Shown here: one piece after another, positions 23,753-38,700 of the stretch | Position numbering within the stretch: the stretch's first letter is position 1 | Layout of the letters: each line of letters begins with the position of its first letter | Assembly (NCBI RefSeq): GCF_039621805.1 | Contig: NZ_CP155076.1 | Span: forward strand, 62,001-126,000 | DNA length: 64,000 nt | Source of the DNA: Paraburkholderia sp. PREW-6R | GTDB taxonomy: Bacteria > Pseudomonadota > Gammaproteobacteria > Burkholderiales > Burkholderiaceae | Direction of reading: 5' to 3' | Program-made: the position numbers and the translations under genes | Notes under the pieces: generated by a model | Databases searched by the model: none | What the model was told of the DNA's origin: nothing | The model's input: only the letters and a program-made list of their open reading frames with translations

Positions 23753-26700
23753 ATGAACAAGAACCTGTACCAGCTTGTTTTCAGCAGGAAGCACGGGATG
23801 CTGGTGGCGGTGGGCGAGGATGTGACGGTCGACGGCAAGGCGGCCGGCGCACGCATGGGCGCGGGGCTGGGCGCGGTCAGAACCCGCCTGCTGGCGCTCA
23901 CGCCATTTGCCCTCGCGGCCTGGCTGGTGGGCGGGGGGCAGGCTGCGCTGGCGCAGAGTCTGCCTACCGGGGCACAGGTGGTGACCGGTCAGGCCACGAT
24001 CAGCTCGAGCAGCAGCCAGAACATGATCATCACCCAGGGCTCGCAGCGCGGGGTGATCAGCTGGAATTCGTTCAATATCGGTCAGGGCAGCACGGTCCAG
24101 TTCGTGCAGCCCAACGCCCAGTCGCAGACGCTGAACCGCGTGATTGGTGGCACCACCAGCACGATTCTCGGGCACCTGCTGGCCAATGGCCAGGTGCTGC
24201 TGCAGAACCCCAATGGCGTGATTTTCGGGCGCGGTGCGGTGGTGGATGTGGGGTCGCTCCTTGCCACCACCAAGCAGGTGTCGGCCACCGACTTCATGGC
24301 GGGCAATGCGCTGAAGCTGACCGGTAGCGGCACCAGCGCCGCGGTGCGCAATGACGGCAGCATCACGGCGGGCCCCGGTGGCTATGTGGTGCTGATGGGC
24401 GACCAGGTGCATAACAGCGGCAGCATCCGCGCCGACAATGGCCACGTGGTGCTCGCCGCAGGTGACACGGCGGTGGTGAGTCTGGCCAATGGCCAGGGCG
24501 TGCAGCTGAACCTGACGGGCGCCAGTGCGCAGGCGCTGGTGGACAGCAGCGGGCAGATCCAGGCCGCTAACGGCACGGTGCAGCTGAGCGCGCGCGGCGC
24601 CAATACGCTGCTGCAGACAGTGATCAACCTCTCGGGCGTGGTGGCCGCAGGCTCCGGCGCGGTGGTGCTCGATGGCGGCACGACCGGCGACGTGGTGATG
24701 ACGGGCGCCATTGACGTGGCGGGCAGGGCTGCGGGCACGAAGGGTGGCACGGTGGTGCTCTCGGGCGACCGCGTGGGGCTCTTTGGCAATGCCTCGATTG
24801 ACGCCTCGGGTGATGCCGCAGGTGGCCAGGTCATCATCGGGGGCGACAACCTCCACAAGATCCCGGGTAGCGCTGCCGCGGGCATGGTCGGCGAGATTGG
24901 CCTCGCGAACTATACGCAGGTCGATGCGGGCGCAACGGTCAGCATGGGTTCGGCGCATGGCGACGGCGGCTTTGTGGAAACCTCCGGCCATAACCTGAAC
25001 GTCAACGGCAATGTCACCGGCGCTGCCCCGAATGGTAAATACGGTGAGTGGCTGATCGACCCGACCGATGTAACCGTGAGTTCCGCCGCCGATAGCGGAT
25101 ATAACGGCAATCTGACCGGCGGCTTCAGCACCGGCAATGCAAGCAGTGCGAACGTCAATATCGGGACGTTGCAGAATGCGCTTAATTCGTCCAATGTGAC
25201 CATCACAACCTCGGGCGCAGGCGCTGGCGCCGGGGACGTGGCATTCAATGGGTGGCTGCTCGGCACCGGGTCAGCAACTATGCTGACCATCCACGCCGAT
25301 AACAACTTTACCATCAATGCGAACGGTGCCATCGGCCTTTCGAATGGCCTGAATGGCCTGAACATCACCGCAAACAACATTTCCATCCTCGGGTTTCTGG
25401 ACGCGCGCCCGTCATCGTTGCCTACCACGCTCACCGCGAACAACAGCTTCTACGTGGGCCCATACGCGCCAAGCGGTGGTGTTAATGCCGGCGCGGGCTA
25501 CCAGATCGGCGTTGTCAATCTCTTCGGAGCTTCATCGGCGACAATCAGTGCGCCCACCATCGTCATCAATGGAAGGGTGGGCGGATCGAATGCCACAGGA
25601 GGGTCTTACACGGTCGGGACGATCAATTCATCGAACGTGACCGTGAACAATGGTGGCACGCTCGGCGTCGGCAACCTGAATGTAACGGGCAACCTGCTCG
25701 TCGCGTCGGGAGGCACGCTGACCTCGGTCGCTAACGGTCAGGCTGGTGCGCTTAACATCTCGGGCGGTGCGAATATTACCCTCGCTGGCAACGTCTCCAG
25801 CGGTGCCCAGAACATGACCATTGCCGGCGCGGGTGTTGCGCTGGGCAACGTCACGGCGGGGAATCTGTCGACGACGGCGACCGGCGGCAGCATCACTGAA
25901 CTTGCCGGCTCCGCGCTCAACGTAAGCGGCGCGAGCAACCTGAATGCCACCCAGGGCAGCGTGATCCTGGCCAATGCGAACAACAGCTTCGGTGGTCTGG
26001 TCAACGCGCTGGCGAACAGCGCCAATGGCACGGTAAGCATTGCAGATCACGGCAATCTTGCGCTAGGTAATATCAGCGCGTCAAACGTCACGCTGGTGAG
26101 TGGCGCCAATATCACCCAGGGCGCCGGTTCAGCAGTGACCGGAACAGGCGCTGCCAATGGATCGGTGACGCTTGCAGCCAATGGCAGCATCACGCTCAAT
26201 GGCAGTATCACGAGCACGGCCGGCGCGATGGATGTCAACCTGCTGGCCGATCAGGGCGCAGCAGGCAGGGGCTCCGTGACGCTGAACAACGCAACCGTCA
26301 ATACCGGTGGCGGAAGCCTGAACATCTCGGCCAATACCACGAACACGCTTAGCAGCGCCATCTTCCTTAACGGCAGCCAGACCAGCGTGACGGCCAATGG
26401 CGGCACGCTGACGGGGGTGGCCGGCGGTGATGGCACGGCAAACCAGTATGACGGTATCGAGATTGTCAATGCGACCATCGCTCAGACTGGTCCGGGCACC
26501 CTGAACTTCAACGGTACCAGCAACACCGGTAACGGCTTTGCGCTGGGCACGGACTCCGGCTACGGAATCGTCAACGGCATGGGCTCGATCGTCCAGTCAG
26601 GCAACGGAACGATCAACATCAATGCGCGTAATGCGAGCACAAACAGCGCAGCGCTGATCGTGTCCGGTGGCTCGATCCAGCAGTCGGGGGCGGGCGCCAT

Positions 26701-29700
26701 CAACCTGAACCAGAACTCGACGGCGGGTGCTGTCAATGCAGCCGTATTTATCGGTTCGAACGTCGGCCCGTCGGTCGGAAACTCAACGATCGCGCAGACA
26801 GGCAACGGCACCATCACGATCAATGGCTTGAGCACTGTGGGGGCGGGCCTGGCTATTGAGCCCTACGCCACTATCTCGCAAAGCGGCTCGGGTGCCATCA
26901 TGATCAATGGTACCTCGACGACGGCGACAGGGCCTGGGGTCAGCCAGGTAGGCGGCCTGATTTCCCAGACCGGCAATGGCTCGATGAGCCTGAACGGCCA
27001 GTCGGCAGGTGGAGCCGCGGTGTCGCTTACCGGGGGCAATCTCTCGCAGGGCGGCTCTGGCGTTCTGAACATCACGGGTGTGGCGACATCGTCGGGCACC
27101 GGACTGTCCGTGGCCGGCGGCACCCTCGTGCAAAGCGGTAACGGCACACTGAACATGAACGGCACCAGTGCGAGCGGTACACCGATCGTGCTGAATGGCA
27201 GTTCGACCGTCAACTTCAATGCCACCGGTTCGCTGGGCATCAGCAGTGGCGATGCGCTGACGCTGGGAAATATCAGGGCGGCAAACATTTCTGCTACCAG
27301 CGCGGGCAATCTGTCGCTTACCGGGCAGCTTAACTCGTCGAGCGACCTGCTGCTTGCTTCGACCGCAGGTGCGATCTCCGGTACGCCCGCCACCCTGACC
27401 GCGCCGGGCAACATTACGCTGTCGCAGGGCACTAACCAGACGCTTTCTGCGCCGAATATCAGTGCCGGCGGCAACGTCTCGCTCACCGGCGGCGGCAATG
27501 TCACGCTGGCCAATGTAACGGGTAGCAGTCTCGCTGTGACTTCGGTCAATGGTAGTGTCGGGCAGCTGGCCGCGTCGAAGATCAACGTGAGCGGCGTGAG
27601 CAACCTGACTGCCACCCAGGGCAGCGTGATCCTGGCCAATGCGAACAACAGCTTCGGTGGTCTGGTCAACGCGCTGGCGAACAGCACCAGCGGTACGGTG
27701 AACATCACCGGCATGGGTAACCTGACACTGGGCAACATCACGGGCGGCAACATTGCGCTGGATTCGGTGGCGGGGCAGCTGCTGGGTGCACTGGGCAACC
27801 TGAGCGCAACGAACAGTGTGAGCCTGACGCAAGGCGCGAATGCGACGCTGGTGGCGCCGAACATCACGGCCAACAGCGTGACGCTCGCAAGCGGGGGCAA
27901 CGTCTCGCTGAACAACATCAGCGCGGCCAGCCTGTCGGCCACCTCCACCTCGGGCAGCATCGTGGAAGCAGCGGGCGCGCTGGTGAACGTGACGGGCGCG
28001 AGCAGCCTGAACGCGGGTGCGGGCAACGTGATCGTGAACAGCGCGAACAACACGTTTGGCGGTGCGATCAGTGCGACTGCGGCGCAGCCCTCGGGCGTGA
28101 TCAACGTGACGGGTCTGGGCAACCTGACGCTGGGCAACGTGTCGGGCGGGGCGCTGACGCTGGGCACGGGCAATGGCTCGATCGGCCAGACGGCGGGGTC
28201 GGTGGTGAACGTGAGCGGGGCAAGCAGTCTCACCGCCACCCAGGGCAGCGTGATCCTCGCCAATGCGAACAACAGCTTCGGTGGTCTGGTCAACGCGCTG
28301 GCGAACAGCACCAGCGGTACGGTGAACATCACCGGCATGGGTAACCTGACACTCGGTAACATCACGGGCGGCAACATTGCGCTGGATTCGGGCAACGGGC
28401 AGCTGCTGGGCGCACTGGGTAACCTGAGCGCGCCGAACGGGACAGTGAGCCTCACCCAGGGCGCGAATGCGACGCTGGTGGCGCCAAATGTGACGGCGGC
28501 CGACGTGACGCTGGTGAGCGGCGGCAACGTGTCGCTGGCCACGGTCACCGCCACGAACAGCATCGTGGCTGACGCGATCAACGGGCAGATCCTAGGTGCG
28601 AATGCCTCGATTGCGGCAAATTCGGTGAACCTGACGCAGGGCGCGAATGCGACGCTGGTGGCGCCGAACATCACGGCCAACAGCGTGACGCTCGCAAGCG
28701 GGGGCAACGTCTCGCTGAACAACATCAACGCGGCCAGCCTGTCGGCCACCTCCACCTCGGGCAGCATCGTGGAAGCAGCGGGCGCGCTGGTGAACGTGAC
28801 GGGCGCGAGCAGCCTGAACGCGGGTGCGGGCAACGTGATCGTGAACAGCGCGAACAACACGTTTGGCGGTGCGATCGATGCGAGCGCGGCGCAGCCCTCG
28901 GGCGTGATCGACGTGACGGGTCTGGGCAACCTGACGCTGGGCAACGTGTCGGGCGGGGCGCTGACGCTGGGCACGGGCAATGGCTCGATCGGCCAGACGG
29001 CGGGGTCGGTGGTGAACGTGAGCGGGGCAAGCAGTCTCACCGCCACCCAGGGCAGCGTGATCCTCGCCAATGCGAACAACAGCTTCGGTGGTCTGGTCAA
29101 CGCGCTGGCGAACAGCACCAGCGGTACGGTGAACATCACCGGCATGGGTAACCTGACACTGGGCAACATCACGGGCGGCAACATTGCGCTGGATTCGGTG
29201 GCGGGGCAGCTGCTGGGTGCACTGGGCAACCTGAGCGCAACGAACAGTGTGAGCCTGACGCAAGGCGCGAATGCGACGCTGGTGGCGCCGAACATCACGG
29301 CCAACAGCGTGACGCTCGCAAGCGGGGGCAACGTCTCGCTGAACAACATCAGCGCGGCCAGCCTGTCGGCCACCTCCACGTCGGGCAGCATCGTGGAAGC
29401 GGCGGGCGCGCTGGTGAACGTGACGGGCGCGAGCAGCCTGAACGCGGGTGCGGGCAACGTGATCGTGAACAACGCGAACAACACGTTTGGCGGTGCGATC
29501 AGTGCGACGGCGGCAAAGCCCGCGGGCGTGATCAACATCACGGGTCTGGGCAACCTGACGCTGGGCAACGTGTCGGGCGGGGCGCTGACGCTGGGCACGG
29601 GCAATGGCTCGATTGGCCAGACGGCGGGGTCGGTGGTGAACGTGAGCGGGGCAAGCAGTCTCACCGCCACCCAGGGCAGCGTGATCCTGGCCAATGCGAA

Positions 29701-32700
29701 CAACAGCTTCGGTGGTCTGGTCAACGCGCTGGCGAACAGCACCAGCGGTACGGTGAACATCACCGGTCTGGGTAACCTGACACTGGGCAACATCAGCTCA
29801 GGGGCGCTGACGGCGAATTCGACCTCGGGCAGCATCGTTGAAGCGGCGGGCGCGCTGGTGAACGTGACGGGCGCAAGCAGCCTGAACGCGGGTGCGGGCA
29901 ACGTGATCGTGAACAGCGCGAACAACACGTTTGGCGGTGCGATCAGCGCGAGCGCGGCGCAGCCCTCGGGTGTGATCAACGTGACGGGTCTTGGCAACCT
30001 GACGCTGGGCAACGTGTCGGGCGGGGCGCTGACGCTGGGCACGGGCAATGGCTCGATCGGCCAGACGGCGGGGTCGGTGGTGAACGTGAGCGGGGCAAGC
30101 AGTCTCACCGCCACCCAGGGCAGCGTGATCCTGGCCAATGCGAACAACAGCTTCGGTGGTCTGGTCAACGCGCTGGCGAACAGTACCAACGGTACGGTGA
30201 ACATCACCGGTCTGGGTAACCTGACACTGGGCAACATCAGCTCAGGGGCGCTGACGGCGAATTCGACCGCGGGCAGCATCGTGGAAGCGGCGGGCGCGCT
30301 GGTGAACGTGACGGGCGCAAGCAGCCTGAACGCGGGTGCGGGCAACGTGATCGTGAACAGCGCGAACAACACGTTTGGCGGTGCGATCAGTGCGACTGCG
30401 GCAAAGCCTTCGGGTGTGATCAACGTGACGGGTCTGGGCAACCTGACGCTGGGCAACGTGTCGGGCGGGGTGCTCACGCTGGGCACGGGCAATGGCTCGA
30501 TCGGCCAGACGGCGGGGTCGGTGGTGAACGTGAGCGGGGCGAGCAGTCTCACGGCCACCCAGGGCAGCGTGATCCTGGCCAATGCGAACAACAGCTTCGG
30601 TGGTCTGGTCAACGCGCTGGCGAACAGCACCAGCGGTACGGTGAACATCACCGGCATGGGTAACCTGACGCTCGGTAACATCACGGGCGGCAACATTGCG
30701 CTGGACTCGGTCTCGGGCTACCTGAACGGGCTGGCGTCGACCATCACCGCACCGGGCAGCGTGAGCCTGACGCAAGGCGCGAATGCGACGCTGGTGGCGC
30801 CGAACATCACGGCCAACAGCGTGACGCTCGCAAGCGGGGGCAACGTCTCGCTGAACAACATCAGCGCGGCCAGCCTGTCGGCCACCTCCACGTCGGGCAG
30901 CATCGTTGAAGCAGCGGGCGCGCTGGTGAACGTGACGGGCGCGAGCAGCCTGAACGCGGGTGCGGGCAACGTGATCGTGAACAGCGCGAACAACACGTTT
31001 GGCGGTGCGATCGATGCGAGCGCGGCGCAGCCCTCGGGCGTGATCGACGTGACGGGTCTGGGCAACCTGACGCTGGGCAACGTGTCGGGCGGGGCGCTGA
31101 CGCTGGGCACGGGCAATGGCTCGATCGGCCAGACGGCGGGGTCGGTGGTGAACGTGAGCGGGGCAAGCAGTCTCACCGCCACCCAGGGCAGCGTGATCCT
31201 CGCCAATGCGAACAACAGCTTCGGTGGTCTGGTCAACGCGCTGGCGAACAGCACCAGCGGTACGGTGAACATCACCGGCATGGGCAACCTGACACTGGGC
31301 AACATCAGCTCAGGGGCGCTGACAGCGAATTCGACCTCGGGCAGCATCGTGGAAGCAGCGGGCGCGCTGGTGAACGTGACGGGCGCGAGCAGCCTGAACG
31401 CGGGCGCGGGCAACGTGATCGTGAACAGCGCGAACAACACGTTTGGCGGTGCGATCAGTGCGACTGCGGCGCAGCCCTCGGGCGTGATCAACGTGACGGG
31501 TCTGGGCAACCTGACGCTGGGCAACGTGTCGGGCGGGGCGCTGACGCTGGGCACGGGCAATGGCTCGATCGGCCAGACGGCGGGGTCGGTGGTGAACGTG
31601 AGCGGGGCAAGCAGTCTCACGGCCACCCAGGGCAGCGTGATCCTCGCCAATGCGAACAACAGCTTCGGTGGTCTGGTCAACGCGCTGGCGAACAGCACCA
31701 GCGGTACGGTGAACATCACCGGCATGGGTAACCTGACGCTCGGTAACATCACGGGCGGCAACATTGCGCTGGATTCGGTGGCGGGGCAGCTGCTGGGTGC
31801 ACTGGGCAACCTGAGCGCAACGAACAGTGTGAGCCTGACGCAAGGCGCGAATGCGACGCTGGTGGCGCCGAACATCACGGCCAACAGCGTGACGCTCGCA
31901 AGCGGGGGCAACGTCTCGCTGAACAACATCAGCGCGGCCAGCCTGTCGGCCACCTCCACGTCGGGCAGCATCGTTGAAGCAGCGGGCGCGCTGGTGAACG
32001 TGACGGGCGCGAGCAGCCTGAACGCGGGTGCGGGCAACGTGATCGTGAACAGCGCGAACAACACGTTTGGCGGTGCGATCAGTGCGACCGCGGCGCAGCC
32101 CTCGGGTGTGATCAACGTGACAGGTCTGGGCAACCTGACGCTGGGCAACGTGTCGGGCGGGGCGCTGACGCTGGGCACGGGCAATGGCTCGATCGGCCAG
32201 ACGGCGGGGTCGGTGGTGAACGTGAGCGGGGCAAGCAGTCTCACCGCCACCCAGGGCAGCGTGATCCTGGCCAATGCGAACAACAGCTTCGGTGGTCTGG
32301 TCAACGCGCTGGCGAACAGCACCAGCGGTACGGTGAACATCACCGGCATGGGTAACCTGACACTCGGTAACATCACGGGCGGCAACATTGCGCTGGATTC
32401 GGGCAACGGGCAGCTGCTGGGCGCACTGGGTAACCTGAGCGCGCCGAACGGGACAGTGAGCCTCACCCAGGGCGCGAATGTGACGCTGGTGGCGCCGAAC
32501 ATCACGGCCAACAGCGTGACGCTCGCAAGCGGGGGCAACGTCTCGCTGAACAACATCAGCGCGGCCAGCCTGTCGGCCACCTCCACCTCGGGCAGCATCG
32601 TGGAAGCAGCGGGCGCGCTGGTGAACGTGACGGGCGCGAGCAGCCTGAACGCGGGTGCGGGCAACGTGATCGTGAACAGCGCGAACAACACGTTTGGCGG

Positions 32701-35700
32701 TGCGATCAGCGCGAGCGCGGCGCAGCCCTCGGGTGTGATCAACGTGACGGGTCTGGGCAACCTGACGCTGGGCAACGTGTCGGGCGGGGCGCTGACGCTG
32801 GGCACGGGCAATGGCTCGATCGGCCAGACGGCGGGGTCGGTGGTGAACGTGAGCGGGGCAAGCAGTCTCACCGCCACCCAGGGCAGCGTGATCCTGGCCA
32901 ATGCGAACAACAGCTTCGGTGGTCTGGTCAACGCGCTGGCGAACAGCACCAGCGGTACGGTGAACATCACCGGCATGGGTAACCTGACACTCGGTAACAT
33001 CACGGGCGGCAACATTGCGCTGGATTCGGGCAACGGGCAGCTGCTGGGCGCACTGGGTAACCTGAGCGCGCCGAACGGGACAGTGAGCCTCACCCAGGGC
33101 GCGAATGCGACGCTGGTGGCGCCGAATGTGACGGCGGCCGACGTGACGCTGGTGAGCGGCGGCAACGTGTCGCTGGCCACGGTCACCGCCACGAACAGCA
33201 TCGTGGCTGACGCGATCAACGGGCAGATCCTGGGTGCGAATGCCTCGATTGCGGCAAATTCGGTGAACCTGACGCAGGGCGCGAATGCGACGCTGGTGGC
33301 GCCGAACATCACGGCCAACAGCGTGACGCTCGCAAGCGGGGGCAACGTCTCGCTGAACAACATCAACGCGGCCAGCCTGTCGGCCACCTCCACCTCGGGC
33401 AGCATCGTGGAAGCAGCGGGCGCGCTGGTGAACGTGACGGGCGCGAGCAGCCTGAACGCGGGCGCGGGCAACGTGATCGTGAACAGCGCGAACAACACGT
33501 TTGGCGGTGCGATCAGTGCGAGCGCGGCGCAGCCCTCGGGTGTGATCAACGTGACGGGTCTGGGCAACCTGACGCTGGGCAACGTGTCGGGCGGGGCGCT
33601 GACGCTGGGCACGGGCAATGGCTCGATCGGCCAGACGGCGGGGTCGGTGGTGAACGTGAGCGGGGCAAGCAGTCTCACCGCCACCCAGGGCAGCGTGATC
33701 CTGGCCAATGCGAACAACAGCTTCGGTGGTCTGGTCAACGCGCTGGCGAACAGCACCAGCGGTACGGTGAACATCACCGGCATGGGTAACCTGACGCTCG
33801 GTAACATCACGGGCGGCAACATTGCGCTGGATTCGGGCAACGGGCAGCTGCTGGGCGCACTGGGTAACCTGAGCGCGCCGAACGGGACAGTGAGCCTCAC
33901 CCAGGGCGCGAATGCGACGCTGGTGGCGCCGAACATCACGGCCAACAGCGTGACGCTCGCAAGCGGGGGCAACGTCTCGCTGAACAACATCAGCGCGGCC
34001 AGCCTGTCGGCCACCTCCACCTCGGGCAGCATCGTTGAAGCAGCGGGCGCGCTGGTGAACGTGACGGGCGCGAGCAGCCTGAACGCGGGTGCGGGCAACG
34101 TGATCGTGAACAGCGCGAACAACACGTTTGGCGGTGCGATCGATGCGACTGCGGCGCAGCCCTCGGGCGTGATCGACGTGACGGGTCTGGGCAACCTGAC
34201 GCTGGGCAACGTGTCGGGCGGGGCGCTGACGCTGGGCACGGGCAATGGCTCGATCGGCCAGACGGCGGGGTCGGTGGTGAACGTGAGCGGGGCAAGCAGT
34301 CTCACCGCCACCCAGGGCAGCGTGATCCTGGCCAATGCGAACAACAGCTTCGGTGGTCTGGTCAACGCGCTGGCGAACAGCACCAGCGGTACGGTGAACA
34401 TCACCGGCATGGGTAACCTGACGCTCGGTAACATCACGGGCGGCAACATTGCGCTGGATTCGGGCAACGGGCAGCTGCTGGGCGCACTGGGTAACCTGAG
34501 CGCGCCGAACGGGACAGTGAGCCTCACCCAGGGCGCGAATGCGACGCTGGTGGCGCCGAACATCACGGCCAACAGCGTGACGCTCGCAAGCGGGGGCAAC
34601 GTCTCGCTGAACAACATCAGCGCGGCCAGCCTGTCGGCCACCTCCACCTCGGGCAGCATCGTGGAAGCAGCGGGCGCGCTGGTGAACGTGACGGGCGCAA
34701 GCAGCCTGAACGCGGGTGCGGGCAACGTGATCGTGAACAGCGCGAACAACACGTTTGGCGGTGCGATCGATGCGAGCGCGGCGCAGCCCTCGGGCGTGAT
34801 CAACGTGACGGGTCTGGGCAACCTGACGCTGGGCAACGTGTCGGGCGGGGTGCTCACGCTGGGCACGGGCAATGGCTCGATCGGCCAGACAGCGGGGTCG
34901 GTGGTGAACGTGAGCGGGGCGAGCAGTCTCACCGCCACCCAGGGCAGCGTGATCCTGGCCAATGCGAACAACAGCTTCGGTGGTCTGGTCAACGCGCTGG
35001 CGAACAGCACCAGCGGTACGGTGAACATCACCGCTCTGGGCAACCTGACACTGGGCAACATCAGCTCAGGGGCGCTGACAGCGAATTCGACCGCGGGCAG
35101 CATCGTGGAAGCGGCGGGCGCGCTGGTGAACGTGACGGGCGCAAGCAGCCTGAACGCGGGTGCGGGCAACGTGATCGTGAACAGCGCGAACAACACGTTT
35201 GGCGGTGCGATCAGTGCGACTGCGGCAAAGCCTTCGGGTGTGATCAACGTGACGGGTCTGGGCAACCTGACGCTGGGCAACGTGTCGGGCGGGGTGCTCA
35301 CGCTGGGCACGGGCAATGGCTCGATCGGCCAGACGGCGGGGTCGGTGGTGAACGTGAGCGGGGCGAGCAGTCTCACCGCCACCCAGGGCAGCGTGATCCT
35401 CGCCAATGCGAACAACAGCTTCGGTGGTCTGGTCAACGCGCTGGCGAACAGCACCAGCGGTACGGTGAACATCACCGGCATGGGTAACCTGACGCTCGGT
35501 AACATCACGGGCGGCAACATTGCGCTGGACTCGGTCTCGGGCCACCTGAACGGGCTGGCGTCGACCATCACCGCACCGGGCAGCGTGAACCTGACGCAGG
35601 GCGCGAATGCGACGCTGGTGGCGCCGAACATCACGGCCAACAGCGTGACGCTCGCAAGCGGGGGCAACGTCTCGCTGAACAACATCAGCGCGGCCAGCCT

Positions 35701-38700
35701 GTCGGCCACCTCCACCTCGGGCAGCATCGTGGAAGCAGCGGGCGCGCTGGTGAACGTGACGGGCGCGAGCAGCCTGAACGCGGGTGCGGGCAACGTGATC
35801 GTGAACAGCGCGAACAACACGTTTGGCGGTGCGATCGATGCGACTGCGGCGCAGCCCTCGGGCGTGATCGACGTGACGGGTCTGGGCAACCTGACGCTGG
35901 GCAACGTGTCGGGCGGGGCGCTCACGCTGGGCACGGGCAATGGCTCGATCGGCCAGACGGCGGGGTCGGTGGTGAACGTGAGCGGGGCAAGCAGTCTCAC
36001 CGCCACCCAGGGCAGCGTGATCCTCGCCAATGCGAACAACAGCTTCGGTGGTCTGGTCAACGCGCTGGCGAACAGCACCAGCGGTACGGTGAACATCACC
36101 GGCATGGGTAACCTGACGCTCGGTAACATCACGGGCGGCAACATTGCGCTGGATTCGGGCAACGGGCAGCTGCTGGGCGCACTGGGTAACCTGAGCGCGC
36201 CGAACGGGACAGTGAGCCTCACCCAGGGCGCGAATGCGACGCTGGTGGCGCCGAACATCACGGCCAACAGCGTGACGCTCGCAAGCGGGGGCAACGTCTC
36301 GCTGAACAACCTCAGTGCGGCGAATCTGTCGGCCACCTCCACCTCGGGCAGCATCGTGGAAGCAGCGGGCGCGCTGGTGAACGTGACGGGCGCAAGCAGC
36401 CTGAACGCGGGTGCGGGCAACGTGATCGTGAACAGCGCGAACAACACGTTTGGCGGTGCGATCGATGCGAGCGCGGCGCAGCCCTCGGGCGTGATCAACG
36501 TGACGGGTCTGGGCAACCTGACGCTGGGCAACGTGTCGGGCGGGGTGCTCACGCTGGGCACGGGCAATGGCTCGATCGGCCAGACAGCGGGGTCGGTGGT
36601 GAACGTGAGCGGGGCGAGCAGTCTCACCGCCACCCAGGGCAGCGTGATCCTGGCCAATGCGAACAACAGCTTCGGTGGTCTGGTCAACGCGCTGGCGAAC
36701 AGCACCAGCGGTACGGTGAACATCACCGCTCTGGGCAACCTGACGCTCGGTAACATCACGGGCGGCAACATTGCGCTGGACTCGGTCTCGGGCTACCTGA
36801 ACGGGCTGGCGTCGACCATCACCGCACCGGGCAGCGTGAACCTGACGCAGGGCGCGAATGCGACGCTGGTGGCGCCGAACATCACGGCCAACAGCGTGAC
36901 GCTCGCAAGCGGGGGCAACGTCTCGCTGAACAACATCAGCGCGGCCAGCCTGTCGGCCACCTCCACCTCGGGCAGCATCGTGGAAGCAGCGGGCGCGCTG
37001 GTGAACGTGACGGGCGCGAGCAGCCTGAACGCGGGTGCGGGCAACGTGATCGTGAACAGCGCGAACAACACGTTTGGCGGTGCGATCAGTGCGACCGCGG
37101 CGCAGCCCTCGGGTGTGATCAACGTGACGGGTCTGGGCAACCTGACGCTGGGCAACGTGTCGGGCGGGGCGCTGACGCTGGGCACGGGCAATGGCTCGAT
37201 CGGCCAGACGGCGGGGTCGGTGGTGAACGTGAGCGGGGCAAGCAGTCTCACCGCCACCCAGGGCAGCGTGATCCTCGCCAATGCGAACAACAGCTTCGGT
37301 GGTCTGGTCAACGCGCTGGCGAACAGCACCAGCGGTACGGTGAACATCACCGGCATGGGTAACCTGACGCTCGGTAACATCACGGGCGGCAACATTGCGC
37401 TGGACTCGGTCTCGGGCTACCTGAACGGGCTGGCGTCGACCATCACCGCACCGGGCAGCGTGAACCTGACGCAGGGCGCGAATGCGACGCTGGTGGCGCC
37501 GAACATCACGGCCAACAGCGTGACGCTCGCAAGCGGGGGCAACGTCTCGCTGAACAACATCAGCGCGGCCAGCCTGTCGGCCACCTCCACCTCGGGCAGC
37601 ATCGTGGAAGCAGCGGGCGCGCTGGTGAACGTGACGGGCGCGAGCAGCCTGAACGCGGGTGCGGGCAACGTGATCGTGAACAGCGCGAACAACACGTTTG
37701 GCGGTGCGATCAGTGCGACTGCGGCGCAGCCCTCGGGCGTGATCAACGTGACGGGTCTGGGCAACCTGACGCTGGGCAACGTGTCGGGCGGGGCGCTGAC
37801 GCTGGGCGCGGGCAATGGCTCGATCGGCCAGACGGCGGGGTCGGTGGTGAACGTGAGCGGGGCAAGCAGTCTTACGGCCACCCAGGGCAGCGTGATCCTG
37901 GCCAATGCGAACAACAGCTTCGGTGGTCTGGTCAACGCGCTGGCGAACAGCACCAGCGGTACGGTGAACATCACCGGCATGGGTAACCTGACACTGGGCA
38001 ACATCACGGGCGGCAACATTGCGCTGGATTCGGGCAACGGGCAGCTGCTGGGCGCACTGGGTAACCTGAGCGCGCCGAACGGGACAGTGAGCCTCACCCA
38101 GGGCGCGAATGCGACGCTGGTGGCGCCAAATGTGACGGCGGCCGACGTGACGCTGGTGAGCGGCGGCAACGTGTCGCTGGCCACGGTCACCGCCACGAAC
38201 AGCATCGTGGCTGACGCGATCAACGGGCAGATCCTGGGTGCGAATGCCTCGATTGCGGCAAATTCGGTGAACCTGACGCAGGGCGCGAATGCGACGCTGG
38301 TGGCGCCGAACATCACGGCCAACAGCGTGACGCTCGCAAGCGGGGGCAACGTCTCGCTGAACAACATCAGCGCGGCCAGCCTGTCGGCCACCTCCACCTC
38401 GGGCAGCATCGTGGAAGCAGCGGGCGCGCTGGTGAACGTGACGGGCGCGAGCAGCCTGAACGCGGGCGCGGGCAACGTGATCGTGAACAGCGCGAACAAC
38501 ACGTTTGGCGGTGCGATCAGTGCGACCGCGGCGCAGCCCTCGGGTGTGATCAACGTGACGGGTCTGGGCAACCTGACGCTGGGCAACGTGTCGGGCGGGG
38601 CGCTGACGCTGGGCACGGGCAATGGCTCGATCGGCCAGACGGCGGGGTCGGTGGTGAACGTGAGCGGGGCAAGCAGTCTCACCGCCACCCAGGGCAGCGT